From Flavobacterium sp. (GTDB lineage Bacteria; Bacteroidota; Bacteroidia; Flavobacteriales; Flavobacteriaceae): 64,000 bases of DNA. The stretch is taken from contig NZ_SEBR01000004.1 of NCBI RefSeq assembly GCF_004295795.1, forward strand, positions 62,001 to 126,000, given 5' to 3'. This document shows positions 8,566 to 17,834 of this stretch, in pieces (within the stretch, counting starts at the first letter, position 1; each line of letters opens with the position of its first letter). Under the pieces are notes generated by a model. That model was not told the origin of the DNA. It ran no database searches and saw nothing but the letters and a program-made list of their open reading frames with translations. A program made the position numbers and the translations under genes.

Positions 8566-10170
8566 ATGTCCTACCAAGATAAGTTCGCCCAAAACCATCT
8601 TCCGCCAAAAGATATGATGCCGGAAATCAATCTCGACAATCCGGATTTTCAGTTTCCCGAAAACCTGAATTGCGTCGATTATCTGCTCGATCGCCACGTC
8701 CGGGAAGGAAATTCGGACAGAATCGCGATCAGGACTTTCGAAGGAAATTGGACGTTCGGCGAACTGTTCGAAAAAGCCAACCAAATCGCGCACGTGCTCA
8801 CGGACGACCTGGGATTCACGACGGGAAATCGCGTGCTGATCAGATCGGCGAACAACCCGATGTTCGTGGCTTGTTGGTTCGGAATCCTCAAAGCCGGCGG
8901 AATCGTCGTGGCAACAATGCCGCTTCTGCGCGAGAAAGAACTCACGATCATGTGCGACAGCGCCGAGATTTCGCACGCGTTCTGCGACAAAAAGTTGCTG
9001 GATGAGATGAAAACGGTAAAATCGACGTTCCTCAAATTCGTTTGCCCTTTCGATGGATCGGAAACCAAGGACTCGCAACTGGAACGCCTGATGGAAACCA
9101 AGCCCAGGACGTTCGACAATTTCAGGGCCAAATCTGACGATATCTCGATTATCGGATTCACTTCGGGCACGACCGGAAAGCCCAAAATGACGGCGCATTT
9201 TCACCGCGACATTCTGTTGGTTTGCGAAGCTTTCCCCAACTATTCGCTCAATCCGACGCCGGACGATATTTTCACGGGAAGTCCGCCGCTCGGCTTTACT
9301 TTCGGGCTTGGCGGAATGGTGTTGTTCCCGTTTTACTTTGGATCGTCGACATTCCTGATCGAAAAACCAAGTCCGGAAATGTTGCTCAAGGCCATTTCGG
9401 AACACAAAGTCACGATCGTTTTCACGGCTCCGACGGCTTATCGCGTGCTCACGCCATTGGTCAGGGATTTCGACATTTCGTCTTTGCGCAAATGCGTGTC
9501 GGCCGGAGAAACTTTGCCTTTGAAGGTCTGGAAAGATTGGCACGAAGCGACGAATCTCAAGATTATCGACGGCATCGGCTCGACGGAGATGCTTCACATT
9601 TTCATTTCGTCAACCGAAGAAAACATGAAACCCGGAGCAACCGGATTGGCAGTTCGCGGATACGAGGCCAAAATCGTCGATCACCTCGGAAACGATTTGC
9701 CCGAAGGTCAGGCCGGACGCCTCGCCGTTCGCGGAATCACGGGCTGTAAATACCTGAACGCGCCCGACAAACAGCGCGAGTATGTGGAAAACGGCTGGAA
9801 CATTACGGGCGATGTTTTCAAACAGGACGAAGACGGTTACTTCTGGTTCGTGGCGCGCGGTGACGACATGATCATCTCGTCCGGCTACAATATTTCGGCC
9901 ATCGAGGTGGAAAGCGTCCTGCTTATGCATCCCGAAATCGCCGAATGCGCCGTGACATCGACTCCCGACGAAGAACGCGGCATGTTGGTTTGCGCGCATA
10001 TCGTGCTGAGCGACAAATCGCAAGCCAATTCCGAGAAGGCCAAAGCGATACAGGAATGGTTCAAATTGGCCGCCGCGCCTTATAAATACCCGAGAATCGT
10101 TAACTTTATAGACCAGCTTCCGAAGACGGAAACGGGCAAAATCCAACGATTCAAACTCAAGCAGCAATGA
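8566..10170 (+). CDS. AMP-dependent aryl-CoA ligase (benzoate/2-aminobenzoate-CoA ligase type)
   Basis: 534 aa; GFTSGTTGKPKMTAH AMP-binding signature, ARGDDMIISSGYNISAIEVE, terminal PKTETGKIQRFKL. Confidence 0.85.
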   Translation: MSYQDKFAQNHLPPKDMMPEINLDNPDFQFPENLNCVDYLLDRHVREGNSDRIAIRTFEGNWTFGELFEKANQIAHVLTDDLGFTTGNRVLIRSANNPMFVACWFGILKAGGIVVATMPLLREKELTIMCDSAEISHAFCDKKLLDEMKTVKSTFLKFVCPFDGSETKDSQLERLMETKPRTFDNFRAKSDDISIIGFTSGTTGKPKMTAHFHRDILLVCEAFPNYSLNPTPDDIFTGSPPLGFTFGLGGMVLFPFYFGSSTFLIEKPSPEMLLKAISEHKVTIVFTAPTAYRVLTPLVRDFDISSLRKCVSAGETLPLKVWKDWHEATNLKIIDGIGSTEMLHIFISSTEENMKPGATGLAVRGYEAKIVDHLGNDLPEGQAGRLAVRGITGCKYLNAPDKQREYVENGWNITGDVFKQDEDGYFWFVARGDDMIISSGYNISAIEVESVLLMHPEIAECAVTSTPDEERGMLVCAHIVLSDKSQANSEKAKAIQEWFKLAAAPYKYPRIVNFIDQLPKTETGKIQRFKLKQQ

Positions 10171-11750
10171 GAAAAGTTTTCCTCGTTTTTTCAATCACGG
10201 CCTTGACCCTGACGGCAATTCTGGCGTTCATCAACTGGAAATTCGCGTTTCTCTTGGTGTTTTTCGTGCCTTTGATCGCCATGGGATTGTTCGACATGTA
10301 TCAATCGAGACACGCGATTCGCCACAATTTTCCTTTGGTGGGACGACTTCGCTATCTGTTGGAATCCATCGGGCCTGAAATTCGGCAGTATTTTGTGGAA
10401 ACCGATATCGACGGACGCCCGTTTGATCGTTTGCAGCGCGGTTTGGTTTACGCCAGAAGCAAAAAAGAGCTCGACACAAAGCCTTTCGGAACGCAATTGA
10501 ACGTGTATGACGAAGGTTACCAATGGATCAATCACAGTATAAAAGCCATCGCTTTCGCGGACATTGACGAGAATCCGAAAGTGCAGATTGGTTCGTCACA
10601 GTGTTCTAAACCTTATATGGCGAGCCTTTTCAACATTTCGGCCATGAGTTACGGATCGTTGAGCAAAAACGCGATCGTGGCTTTGAATCAAGGCGCGGCC
10701 CAAGGCGGATTCTATCACAACACTGGCGAAGGCGGACTTTCGCCGTATCATCTCGAAAACGGCGGAGACGTGGTCTGGAACATTGGGACGGGCTATTTCA
10801 GTTGTCGCGACCAATATGGCAATTTCTCTCCGGAACATTTCGCCGACCGCGCCCAAAAAGACAGCGTGAAAATGATAGAGATCAAGTTCTCCCAAGGCGC
10901 GAAACCCGGACACGGCGGGATTCTGCCGAAAGAAAAAGTTACGGACGAAATTGCGGCGATCCGACTGGTCAACAAAGGAAACGACATCATTTCGCCACCC
11001 AAACATTCCGCATTCAAAACGCCTTTGGAACTCATGGATTTCCTTAAGACGTTGCGCCATTTGTCTGGTGGGAAACCTGTTGGGATGAAGATTTGCGTCG
11101 GAAATAAATCGGAGTTCATTGCTATTTGCAAGGCGATGGTCGAAACGCAGACGTACTTTGATTTTATCACGGTCGACGGTGGCGAAGGCGGAACCGGAGC
11201 GGCTCCGATCGAATATTCGGATCACGTTGGGATGCCTTTGCGCGACGCCTTGGCCTTTGTGTACGATTGCCTCAACGGATTCGGGATCAAGGATCAGATC
11301 AAGATTGTGGCGAGCGGGAAAATCATCAGTGGATTCGACATTATCCGCGCGCTTTCGATGGGCGCCGACGTTTGCAATTCGGCGCGCGGAATGATGTTCG
11401 CCCTGGGTTGCATCCAGGCTTTGCAATGCCACGCCAATACTTGCCCGACAGGAGTTGCCACACAAGATCCGAAACTCGTGAGCGGACTTGATCCGGCCTT
11501 GAAGAGCGTCCGGGTCTTCAGGTACCACCACGAAACCGTGAAATCTGCTATGGAATTGATGGCTTCGGCCGGAATCGACCATCCCGACAGCGTGGGACGC
11601 GACGTGGTGAGCATGAGGATCGACAAAACGAATATCAGGACGTTCGCGGAACTTTTTCCCGAGCTCAAACCTGGCTGTCTGTTGCAGCCGGAAACCGTTC
11701 CCGACAAATTTTTCTACGACTGGAAAAAGGCTTCGAGCGCGACTTTTTAG
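10167..11750 (+). CDS. FMN-binding glutamate synthase (GltB2-like) family protein with N-terminal membrane segment(s)
   Basis: 527 aa; GEGGLSPYHLENGGDVVWNIGTGYF, VDGGEGGTGAAP, CHANTCPTGVATQDP motifs; hydrophobic N-terminus; ATGA overlap with the ligase. Confidence 0.85.
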   Translation: MRKVFLVFSITALTLTAILAFINWKFAFLLVFFVPLIAMGLFDMYQSRHAIRHNFPLVGRLRYLLESIGPEIRQYFVETDIDGRPFDRLQRGLVYARSKKELDTKPFGTQLNVYDEGYQWINHSIKAIAFADIDENPKVQIGSSQCSKPYMASLFNISAMSYGSLSKNAIVALNQGAAQGGFYHNTGEGGLSPYHLENGGDVVWNIGTGYFSCRDQYGNFSPEHFADRAQKDSVKMIEIKFSQGAKPGHGGILPKEKVTDEIAAIRLVNKGNDIISPPKHSAFKTPLELMDFLKTLRHLSGGKPVGMKICVGNKSEFIAICKAMVETQTYFDFITVDGGEGGTGAAPIEYSDHVGMPLRDALAFVYDCLNGFGIKDQIKIVASGKIISGFDIIRALSMGADVCNSARGMMFALGCIQALQCHANTCPTGVATQDPKLVSGLDPALKSVRVFRYHHETVKSAMELMASAGIDHPDSVGRDVVSMRIDKTNIRTFAELFPELKPGCLLQPETVPDKFFYDWKKASSATF

Positions 11751-11775
11751 ACGAATGTTGAACTGAAAAACCAAA

Positions 11776-11922
11776 CCGCAGCCCGGATGTCGCGGCTAGC
11801 TTTTGCGCTCCAACGCGTATTTTTTGCCGACGCGGGCTGGCTTTTTGAAAAAAAGACCCGGCCGCTAGTTGCAAAAAAACGCGGTGGCGTGTAAAACTAA
11901 TAGCGAACAGCCGGATTTGCTG
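11776..11922. repeat. Dispersed quasi-palindromic intergenic element, copy R4 (divergent)
   Basis: Ends AGCCCGGATGTCGCGGCTAGCTTTTG and AACTAATAGCGAACAGCCGGATT match ends of the copies at 16903, 31926 and 39503. Confidence 0.5.
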
Positions 11923-11935
11923 CCCAAACGATACC

Positions 11936-12361
11936 ATGAAAAAATTCGAAAAACACGAAACGATCCGCTTCAAGCATGTTGATTTTGCCGGAATCGTTTT
12001 TTATCCGAGATTTCTCGAAATGCTGAACGATTTGGTAGAAGATTGGTTTGGAGAGGAACTTGACAGGCCGTTTTCCAAAATACACCAAACCAATGGAATT
12101 CCTACCGTTGACTTAAAGGTTCAGTTTAGGAAACCTGCGAGGATTGGCGATGTTTTGGCCAAATCGCTTTGGGTTGCGAATCTGGGCGGCGCTTCGGTGA
12201 CTTGCGGTTTCGATTTTAGACATATCGACGGCAGTATTTGTCTCGAGGGCGAAGTGACTTTGGTGAACGTCGGGCTTGACAAAGCGGCCGATCAAATCAA
12301 GGCCGTTCCTTTTTCGGACGACACAAAATCAAAAATTTCCCAATTCCAAATCACAGCATGA
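11936..12361 (+). CDS. 4HBT-type acyl-CoA thioesterase
   Basis: 141 aa; RFKHVDFAGIVFYPRFLEMLNDLVEDWF hot-dog thioesterase motif. Confidence 0.85.
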   Translation: MKKFEKHETIRFKHVDFAGIVFYPRFLEMLNDLVEDWFGEELDRPFSKIHQTNGIPTVDLKVQFRKPARIGDVLAKSLWVANLGGASVTCGFDFRHIDGSICLEGEVTLVNVGLDKAADQIKAVPFSDDTKSKISQFQITA

Positions 12362-13329
12362 TGGACTTCAAAAAATTCAAAGCCGCGACCGTACAGACTT
12401 CTCCGGTTTTTTTGGACGTGGAAAAAACGGTCGAAAAAACAATTTCGATCATTGCCGAAGCTGCGTCGAACGGAGCAAAACTGATTGCTTTTCCCGAGGT
12501 TTTCATCGCGGGTTATCCGTATTGGAATTGGATCATGACGCCGATTCAAGGTAGTTCGTGGTATGAGAAACTGTACAGGAATTCGGTCGATGTTTTTGGT
12601 GCCGACATGCAAAGGATTTATGATGCCGCCAGGGAATTCGACATTCACGTGGTGATCGGGATCAACGAGCGCGGTGAAAGTTATGGGGAGATCTACAACA
12701 CGAATCTTATTATCGACAACCTTGGAAATCTTATCGGGAAACACAGAAAACTCGTGCCGACTTGGGCCGAAAAACTCACTTGGACTTCGGGTGACGGTTC
12801 GTCCCTGAAAGTTTACGATACCGAAGTCGGGCCGCTTGGAACTTTGGCTTGTGGCGAAAACACGAATACTTTGGCCCGATTCACTTTGCTTTCTCAGGGC
12901 GAATTGGTGCATATCGCCAACTATATTTCGCTTCCGGTCGCTCCGCCAGATTACGATATGGCCGAGGCGATCAAGATTCGGGCGGCGGCGCATTCGTTCG
13001 AAGGAAAATTGTTCACGATCGTTTCCTGCTCGACGATTTCCCCGGAAATTATTGAGGCAATGGCGGTCGATGTTCCTGAGGCGAGGGAACTTTTGACTCG
13101 CAAAAACTCGGCTTTTTCGGGATTTATCGGGCCGAACGGTGCTGTAATCGGCGAACCGTTGATTGATTTGGAAGGCATCGCTTATGCCGAAATCGACTTG
13201 GCCAAGTGTATCCAACCGAAACAGATGCACGATATTTTGGGGCATTACAATCGCTTTGATATTTTCGATTTGCGCGTGAATGTGGCTAAGACCAAAAAGA
13301 TAACTTTTTTGGATGGTTTTAACAATTAG
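12358..13329 (+). CDS. Nitrilase-branch carbon-nitrogen hydrolase
   Basis: 323 aa; Glu (FPEVF), Lys (KHRKLVPT) and Cys (LACGENTN) catalytic triad context. Confidence 0.85.
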   Translation: MMDFKKFKAATVQTSPVFLDVEKTVEKTISIIAEAASNGAKLIAFPEVFIAGYPYWNWIMTPIQGSSWYEKLYRNSVDVFGADMQRIYDAAREFDIHVVIGINERGESYGEIYNTNLIIDNLGNLIGKHRKLVPTWAEKLTWTSGDGSSLKVYDTEVGPLGTLACGENTNTLARFTLLSQGELVHIANYISLPVAPPDYDMAEAIKIRAAAHSFEGKLFTIVSCSTISPEIIEAMAVDVPEARELLTRKNSAFSGFIGPNGAVIGEPLIDLEGIAYAEIDLAKCIQPKQMHDILGHYNRFDIFDLRVNVAKTKKITFLDGFNN

Positions 13330-13378
13330 TGTAGATTTTCTGTAATTGGGTTTGGGAATTTCTGGATAGTTTTGGGTA

Positions 13379-13428
13379 CACCCTGTCAGGGTTATAAACC
13401 CTGTCACTGTTTTAAACGGTGACAGGTC
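13379..13428. repeat. REPIN-like palindromic repeat, copy A
   Basis: CACCCTGTCAGGGTTATAAACCCTGTCACTGTTTTAAACGGTGACAGGTC; immediately 5' of the RAYT-like ORF. Confidence 0.8.
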
Positions 13429-13448
13429 TAATCTAAAACATATACGCC

Positions 13449-14048
13449 ATGACGAAAAATCCAAAGCCGTTAGAATTCAATCAAGTCTATTACATAATGG
13501 CATCAGCCCTCGAAGAGCACTCGCTTTTTATTGAAGACTTAAACTATCCGTATTTTCTGAAGTCCGTCAAAAAATACGTCGAGCCAATCGCAGACGTTCT
13601 TGCATTTTGTCTGCTTCCTAATGAAATTTACATGATCGTAGCGATCAACGGGAAAGATTCCTTAATTTTCCTCGATGAACTCCAGAATGTTCCCGATCGG
13701 ATCAAACTGTATCCGTCCAGGCAATTTTCTAACCTTTTTAATTCTTATTCTCAGGCCACTGGAAAACGTTACGCAAGAACTGGGGGTCTTTTCAAGCGCC
13801 CGTTTTACAGGAAAATGATTTTGACTGCTGGCCAGTTGCAGCGTTGTATCATGCGAATACATCGGCTTCCCGTCGATTGCGGATATGAAACTGATTGGAA
13901 AAACTATAAGTGGAATTCGGCACAGACGTTTCAATCAGATGAATTTTCGGGCCTAAAAAAATGTATTGATGAAGACTTGGTCAACAGCTTTTCGGAATTT
14001 CTGATTTTGCGGGAAAAATATAAGCCTTCCGGTGTTCCTGTTTTCTGA
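13449..14048 (+). CDS. RAYT-like (REP-associated tyrosine transposase/Y1-type) protein with degenerate catalytic residues
   Basis: 199 aa; family landmarks (FCLLPN.., PSRQFSNLFNSYSQATGKRYARTGGLFKRPFYRKMI, RIHRLPVDCGY..KNYKWNS) but NHVH-type motif reads NEIY and the Tyr of YIHxNPV reads R. Confidence 0.7.
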   Translation: MTKNPKPLEFNQVYYIMASALEEHSLFIEDLNYPYFLKSVKKYVEPIADVLAFCLLPNEIYMIVAINGKDSLIFLDELQNVPDRIKLYPSRQFSNLFNSYSQATGKRYARTGGLFKRPFYRKMILTAGQLQRCIMRIHRLPVDCGYETDWKNYKWNSAQTFQSDEFSGLKKCIDEDLVNSFSEFLILREKYKPSGVPVF

Positions 14049-14068
14049 TATTTGTTAGGTAATTATAC

Positions 14069-14119
14069 CACCCTGTCAGGGTTATAAACCCTGTCACCTT
14101 TTTAAACAGTGACAGGGTG
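14069..14119. repeat. REPIN-like palindromic repeat, copy B
   Basis: CACCCTGTCAGGGTTATAAACCCTGTCACCTTTTTAAACAGTGACAGGGTG; 51 nt identical to the reverse complement of copy C. Confidence 0.85.
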
Positions 14120-14409
14120 TTTTTTGAAGGGTTTTCTGTTCCGCTATCGAAACTCAAAATCCAACAATCCAAAATGATAAGAACCAGAACAGCACCAGCA
14201 TCCGATAACAAAATCAAACCCTCCGGACAATTTTCAAAACAATTCATCCGCCAAGTCCCAACACGTTCGCTGAAATTCAATACTTTGGAAAGCCAAAGAT
14301 GCCAACAAAGAAACTTTGCCAATCTCCGGATGCAATTCTTTGTTACAAAAAAATAATCACGTCGAGATCGGCAAATCTCGAAGTTTAACTCATATAACAA
14401 AATGCGAAG

Positions 14410-15717
14410 ATGAGCCAATCAGACAACAAACTCAAGAAAGTATTGGGACTAGGTTTTGGGATTGCGATCTTCGTCGGAGGAACGATTGGCGTGGGAATCC
14501 TGCGCACACCTGGGGAAATCGCGGCCTATCTCGACAACGAGTGGCTTATCGTTTGCTGCTGGCTCGTCGGCGGGATTTACATTTTACTTGGATGCGGCGC
14601 CTATGCCGAATTGGCCACGTCAATCCCGAAAGCCGGCGGCTCGTACAACTACATCAAGCGCGCCTTCGGTGATTACGCCGGATTCATTTCGGGTTGGTTC
14701 GACTACATCACCAACGCGATCGCGCCAGCTTTTTTCTGCATCGTAATCTCGGAGTATCTCGCGATATTGTTTCCGCAAATCCAGAATCTAACAACGGTCA
14801 TCGCTGTTTCTTTCCTTGTCGGATTCACGGTTTTGCACGCAAGCGGCGTCAAGAGCGGAAGTGTCGTACAGCAAATCACGAGCGTGATAAAAGTGCTGTT
14901 TTTCGTCGGATTGATCGCAGCCTGTTTTATGTATTCGGGCATCGAAGTAAAACCGATCGCCATCGACAAAAAGGTGATGTCGGCCGGAATCGTCGTCGGA
15001 TTCATTAAATCGCTTCAGATGGTTTTGGGCGCGTACGACGGTTGGTACGCCATCTGTTTTTTTGCCGAGGAAGACGAAAATCCAAACAAGAACATTCCAA
15101 GGTCGCTTTACACCGGAGCCATTATCGTGATCGCGATTTATGCGTTGATCAACATGGCGTTCCTACAGGTGCTGCCCGCGTCCGACATGGCGAATTCACC
15201 CTTGGCGGCATCCGAAGTCGCGAAAACGGTTTTTGGGGCGAAAGGTTCGGCGATCGTAACGGTAATCGCAATTTTTTCGATCGTTGGAATATTGAATGCT
15301 TATCTGATGATTCCGCCGAGGATTTTGTACGGATTGGCGCGCGACAGCTTCTTCATTCCGTCGGCGACGAAAGTAAATTCGGGCGGCACTCCGATCGTGG
15401 CTTTGCTGTGTTCATCGGCTTTTACGTTCGGGTTGATACTTGTCGGATCGTTTAAAGTGTTGTTCGCACTGGCTACGTTTATGTCCGTCATTGTCTGGGG
15501 TTTGGCCTACGCGTCGCTGATAAAACTCAGGATTTCCGAACCCGAACTCGAACGTCCGTTCAAATCGTGGGCTTATCCGTTTTCGGCTATACTTCTTGTC
15601 GTGGTTTCTTTAGCGCTTATGATCGGATTCGCCGTTAACGACCTTGTAAGTCTTGGCGTGATCGCCGCAATCGCGCTCCTTTCCTACCCGATTTTCAGAA
15701 TGCTAAAACGTAGCTGA
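14410..15717 (+). CDS. APC family amino acid/organic cation permease
   Basis: 435 aa; GIAIFVGGTIGVGILRTPGEIAAYL and multiple TM segments. Confidence 0.9.
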   Translation: MSQSDNKLKKVLGLGFGIAIFVGGTIGVGILRTPGEIAAYLDNEWLIVCCWLVGGIYILLGCGAYAELATSIPKAGGSYNYIKRAFGDYAGFISGWFDYITNAIAPAFFCIVISEYLAILFPQIQNLTTVIAVSFLVGFTVLHASGVKSGSVVQQITSVIKVLFFVGLIAACFMYSGIEVKPIAIDKKVMSAGIVVGFIKSLQMVLGAYDGWYAICFFAEEDENPNKNIPRSLYTGAIIVIAIYALINMAFLQVLPASDMANSPLAASEVAKTVFGAKGSAIVTVIAIFSIVGILNAYLMIPPRILYGLARDSFFIPSATKVNSGGTPIVALLCSSAFTFGLILVGSFKVLFALATFMSVIVWGLAYASLIKLRISEPELERPFKSWAYPFSAILLVVVSLALMIGFAVNDLVSLGVIAAIALLSYPIFRMLKRS

Positions 15718-15742
15718 CTTATTTTTGAACCCAAGAAAACGA

Positions 15743-15773
15743 TTGCGTAATCGCGCCCTAAATCGTAAGTTTG
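15743..15773 (+). promoter_or_regulatory. Putative flavobacterial promoter TTG-N20-TAAGTTTG
   Basis: TTG 15743-15745 and TAAGTTTG 15766-15773, matching the TTG-N17-23-TAnnTTTG consensus, 16 bp upstream of the dioxygenase ATG. Confidence 0.65.
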
Positions 15774-15789
15774 GGAACAAACCGATTTT

Positions 15790-16896
15790 ATGGAAGCAAA
15801 ACAGTCCGACGACGTATTGGGTCGCGCGCGAGTCCAGGACACGCCAGAGCTCGAAGCCTATTACAAAGAACTCGAAACCCTTGGCGCGGGCGCACTTTGG
15901 ACGGTCGCCAACGACATCGAACCTTGGGAACCGCGATCTTCGTCTGTTCCGATGTTGTGGAAATATGAGAATTTACGCGAGCTTGTGCTGAGATCCGCTG
16001 ATTTGGTTACACCTGAAAAAGCGGGCAGACGCGTGGTTTATCTCGTAAACGAAAAACGAAAAGATGTTTCGGCCGCCGTCGGATGGCTCTACACCGGAAT
16101 CCAGGTCACGCGCCCGGGCGAAAGTACATCGGCGCATCGGCATAAAGCATCCGCATTAAGGTTTATAATGGAAGGAAACGGCGGTTATACTGTCGTGGAT
16201 GGAAATAAAGTCACATTCGAAGTCAATGATTTCGTAATTACGCCAAATTCGGCCTGGCACGAACACGGATGCGACGAAAACGGCCAAACCTGCATCTGGC
16301 AAGACGGACTCGACATTCCTTTGGTGAACGCGCTCGAAGCCAACGACTATGCGGTCTTTGACGGGAAACAACCTTTGAGAACAGAGACGAATTTTCTGCC
16401 GATTTCCTATTCCGGAGCCGGATTGCTTCCTACAAACCACGATTGGCAAAAACCGTATTCGCCACTTTTCAAATACGCGTGGAAAGACGTTTACCCGACC
16501 TTGATCGAAGTGTCCAAAGTCACGCAAGATTGTCCGTTCGACGGCATCATCATGCAATATTCCAACCCATTGACAGGCGGGCACGTCATGCAAACCATGG
16601 GAGCGTCAATGCAACTTTTACGTCCAAAATTTAAAGGAAAAGCGCACAAACACACGGGTTCGTTCGTCTATCAATGTGCAAAAGGACAAGGCTACACGAT
16701 TGTAAACGGACAGCGTTTCGACTGGAAAGAACGCGATATTTTCTGCGTTCCGAGTTGGGCTTGGCACGAACACGTGAATTTGTCGGAAACCGACGATGCA
16801 TGTTTGTTTTCGTTTAACGATTTGCCTGTAATTGAAGGACTTGGACTTTATCAAACAAAAGATTACGACCAAAATAACGGGTTTCAGCAAGTTTGA
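15790..16896 (+). CDS. Gentisate 1,2-dioxygenase (bicupin)
   Basis: 368 aa; two cupin repeats (HRHKASALRFIMEGNGGYTVVDG..AWHEHG and HKHTGSFVYQCAKGQGYTIVNG..AWHEHV). Confidence 0.88.
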   Translation: MEAKQSDDVLGRARVQDTPELEAYYKELETLGAGALWTVANDIEPWEPRSSSVPMLWKYENLRELVLRSADLVTPEKAGRRVVYLVNEKRKDVSAAVGWLYTGIQVTRPGESTSAHRHKASALRFIMEGNGGYTVVDGNKVTFEVNDFVITPNSAWHEHGCDENGQTCIWQDGLDIPLVNALEANDYAVFDGKQPLRTETNFLPISYSGAGLLPTNHDWQKPYSPLFKYAWKDVYPTLIEVSKVTQDCPFDGIIMQYSNPLTGGHVMQTMGASMQLLRPKFKGKAHKHTGSFVYQCAKGQGYTIVNGQRFDWKERDIFCVPSWAWHEHVNLSETDDACLFSFNDLPVIEGLGLYQTKDYDQNNGFQQV

Positions 16897-16902
16897 TTTT
16901 AG

Positions 16903-17053
16903 AAGCGGAAACCCGCTACCCGCTGCTAGCTTTCTTGAAACCGCCAATTTTTGTAAGTCTTGGCAAGAGCTTCCGCTGGTCGCTTTGCCAATCCAACAAA
17001 AAAAAGGCGTTTTCTGCAAAAGGCTATCCGCTTGTATCGGGGCTAGGCAATCT
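16903..17053. repeat. Dispersed quasi-palindromic intergenic element, copy R3
   Basis: CCGCTGCTAGCTTTCTTG ... AAGAGCTTCCGCTGGTCGCT ... CTGCAAAAGGCTATCCGCTTGTATCGGGGCTAG. Confidence 0.7.
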
Positions 17054-17134
17054 GTTCAACATCCAATATTCAACATTCGTTGTTCAACATTCCAAAACCA
17101 AACCTCTACTGATATCGAGTCATAAAAAGCAACC

Positions 17135-17503
17135 ATGTTAAACAGTAAAGAAATCAGTTTAGTCGAGAAAGAATTGCTCGAAGCCATGAAATCCAGCGAC
17201 GTCGAAAAGCTCGACCATTTGTTGCATGATGACCTGATTTTCCTGCTTCCGAACGGGCAAACGACGAACAAAAAATCCGATATGGAAGCGCATCGGTCAA
17301 AATTAATGATTATCGAAAAAGCAACATTTGAGCAAGGAGAAATCTCGATCATAGACGATTGCGCGGTGTCGAAAGTAAAGCTGATCGCTTGGGGGAAAAT
17401 GTCCGGACAACCCTTGTCAGGTGAATTCCATTATATAAGGGTTTGGAAAGTTTTTGGTGGCCAACTCAAAGTTATCGGCGGAAGTTGTGTGCAAAGTAAA
17501 TAA
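17135..17503 (+). CDS. NTF2-like/DUF4440-type small protein
   Basis: 122 aa; LLEAMKSSDVEKLDHLLHDDLIFLLPNGQTTNKKSDMEAHRS SnoaL/NTF2-like pattern. Confidence 0.7.
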   Translation: MLNSKEISLVEKELLEAMKSSDVEKLDHLLHDDLIFLLPNGQTTNKKSDMEAHRSKLMIIEKATFEQGEISIIDDCAVSKVKLIAWGKMSGQPLSGEFHYIRVWKVFGGQLKVIGGSCVQSK

Positions 17504-17639
17504 TAAGTGCAAAAAAATCGAAGCAACTTAATGTCCTTACTGCACTTAATGGTTTTTTTTAAATAGTTTCACAAGAACCAAAAGCGAGGCGCCTTATTGT
17601 TTTACAGACCTTTGAAGTTTATATTTACTGATTAGGACA

Positions 17640-17834
17640 ACGAATTATGAAAACGAACAACGAACAACGAAAAACGAATAACGAACAACGAATAACGAAC
17701 AACGAATAACGAACAACGAACAGTGAATCACGAATAACGAACAACGAACAGTGAATCACGAATAACGAATAACGAACAACTAACAACGAATAACGAACAA
17801 CTAACAACGAATAACGAATAACGAACAACGAATT
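17640..17834. repeat. AACGAA(CA/TA) short-period degenerate tandem repeat
   Basis: Visible run of aacgaacaacgaataacg units ending in AACGAATTTTGAA. Confidence 0.9.

Noticed and set aside
8491-9597. Long minus-strand ORF of 368 aa opposite the CoA ligase
   Set aside because: Arg/His/Phe-rich shadow ORF antisense to a clearly recognisable ligase; same for 10596-11774, 12292-13464, 26894-27697, 46633-47400 and 56634-57311.
17625-17828. Minus-strand 67-aa ORF MFVIRYSLLVVRYSLLVV...
   Set aside because: Translation of the AACGAA short repeat; repetitive composition, no start context.
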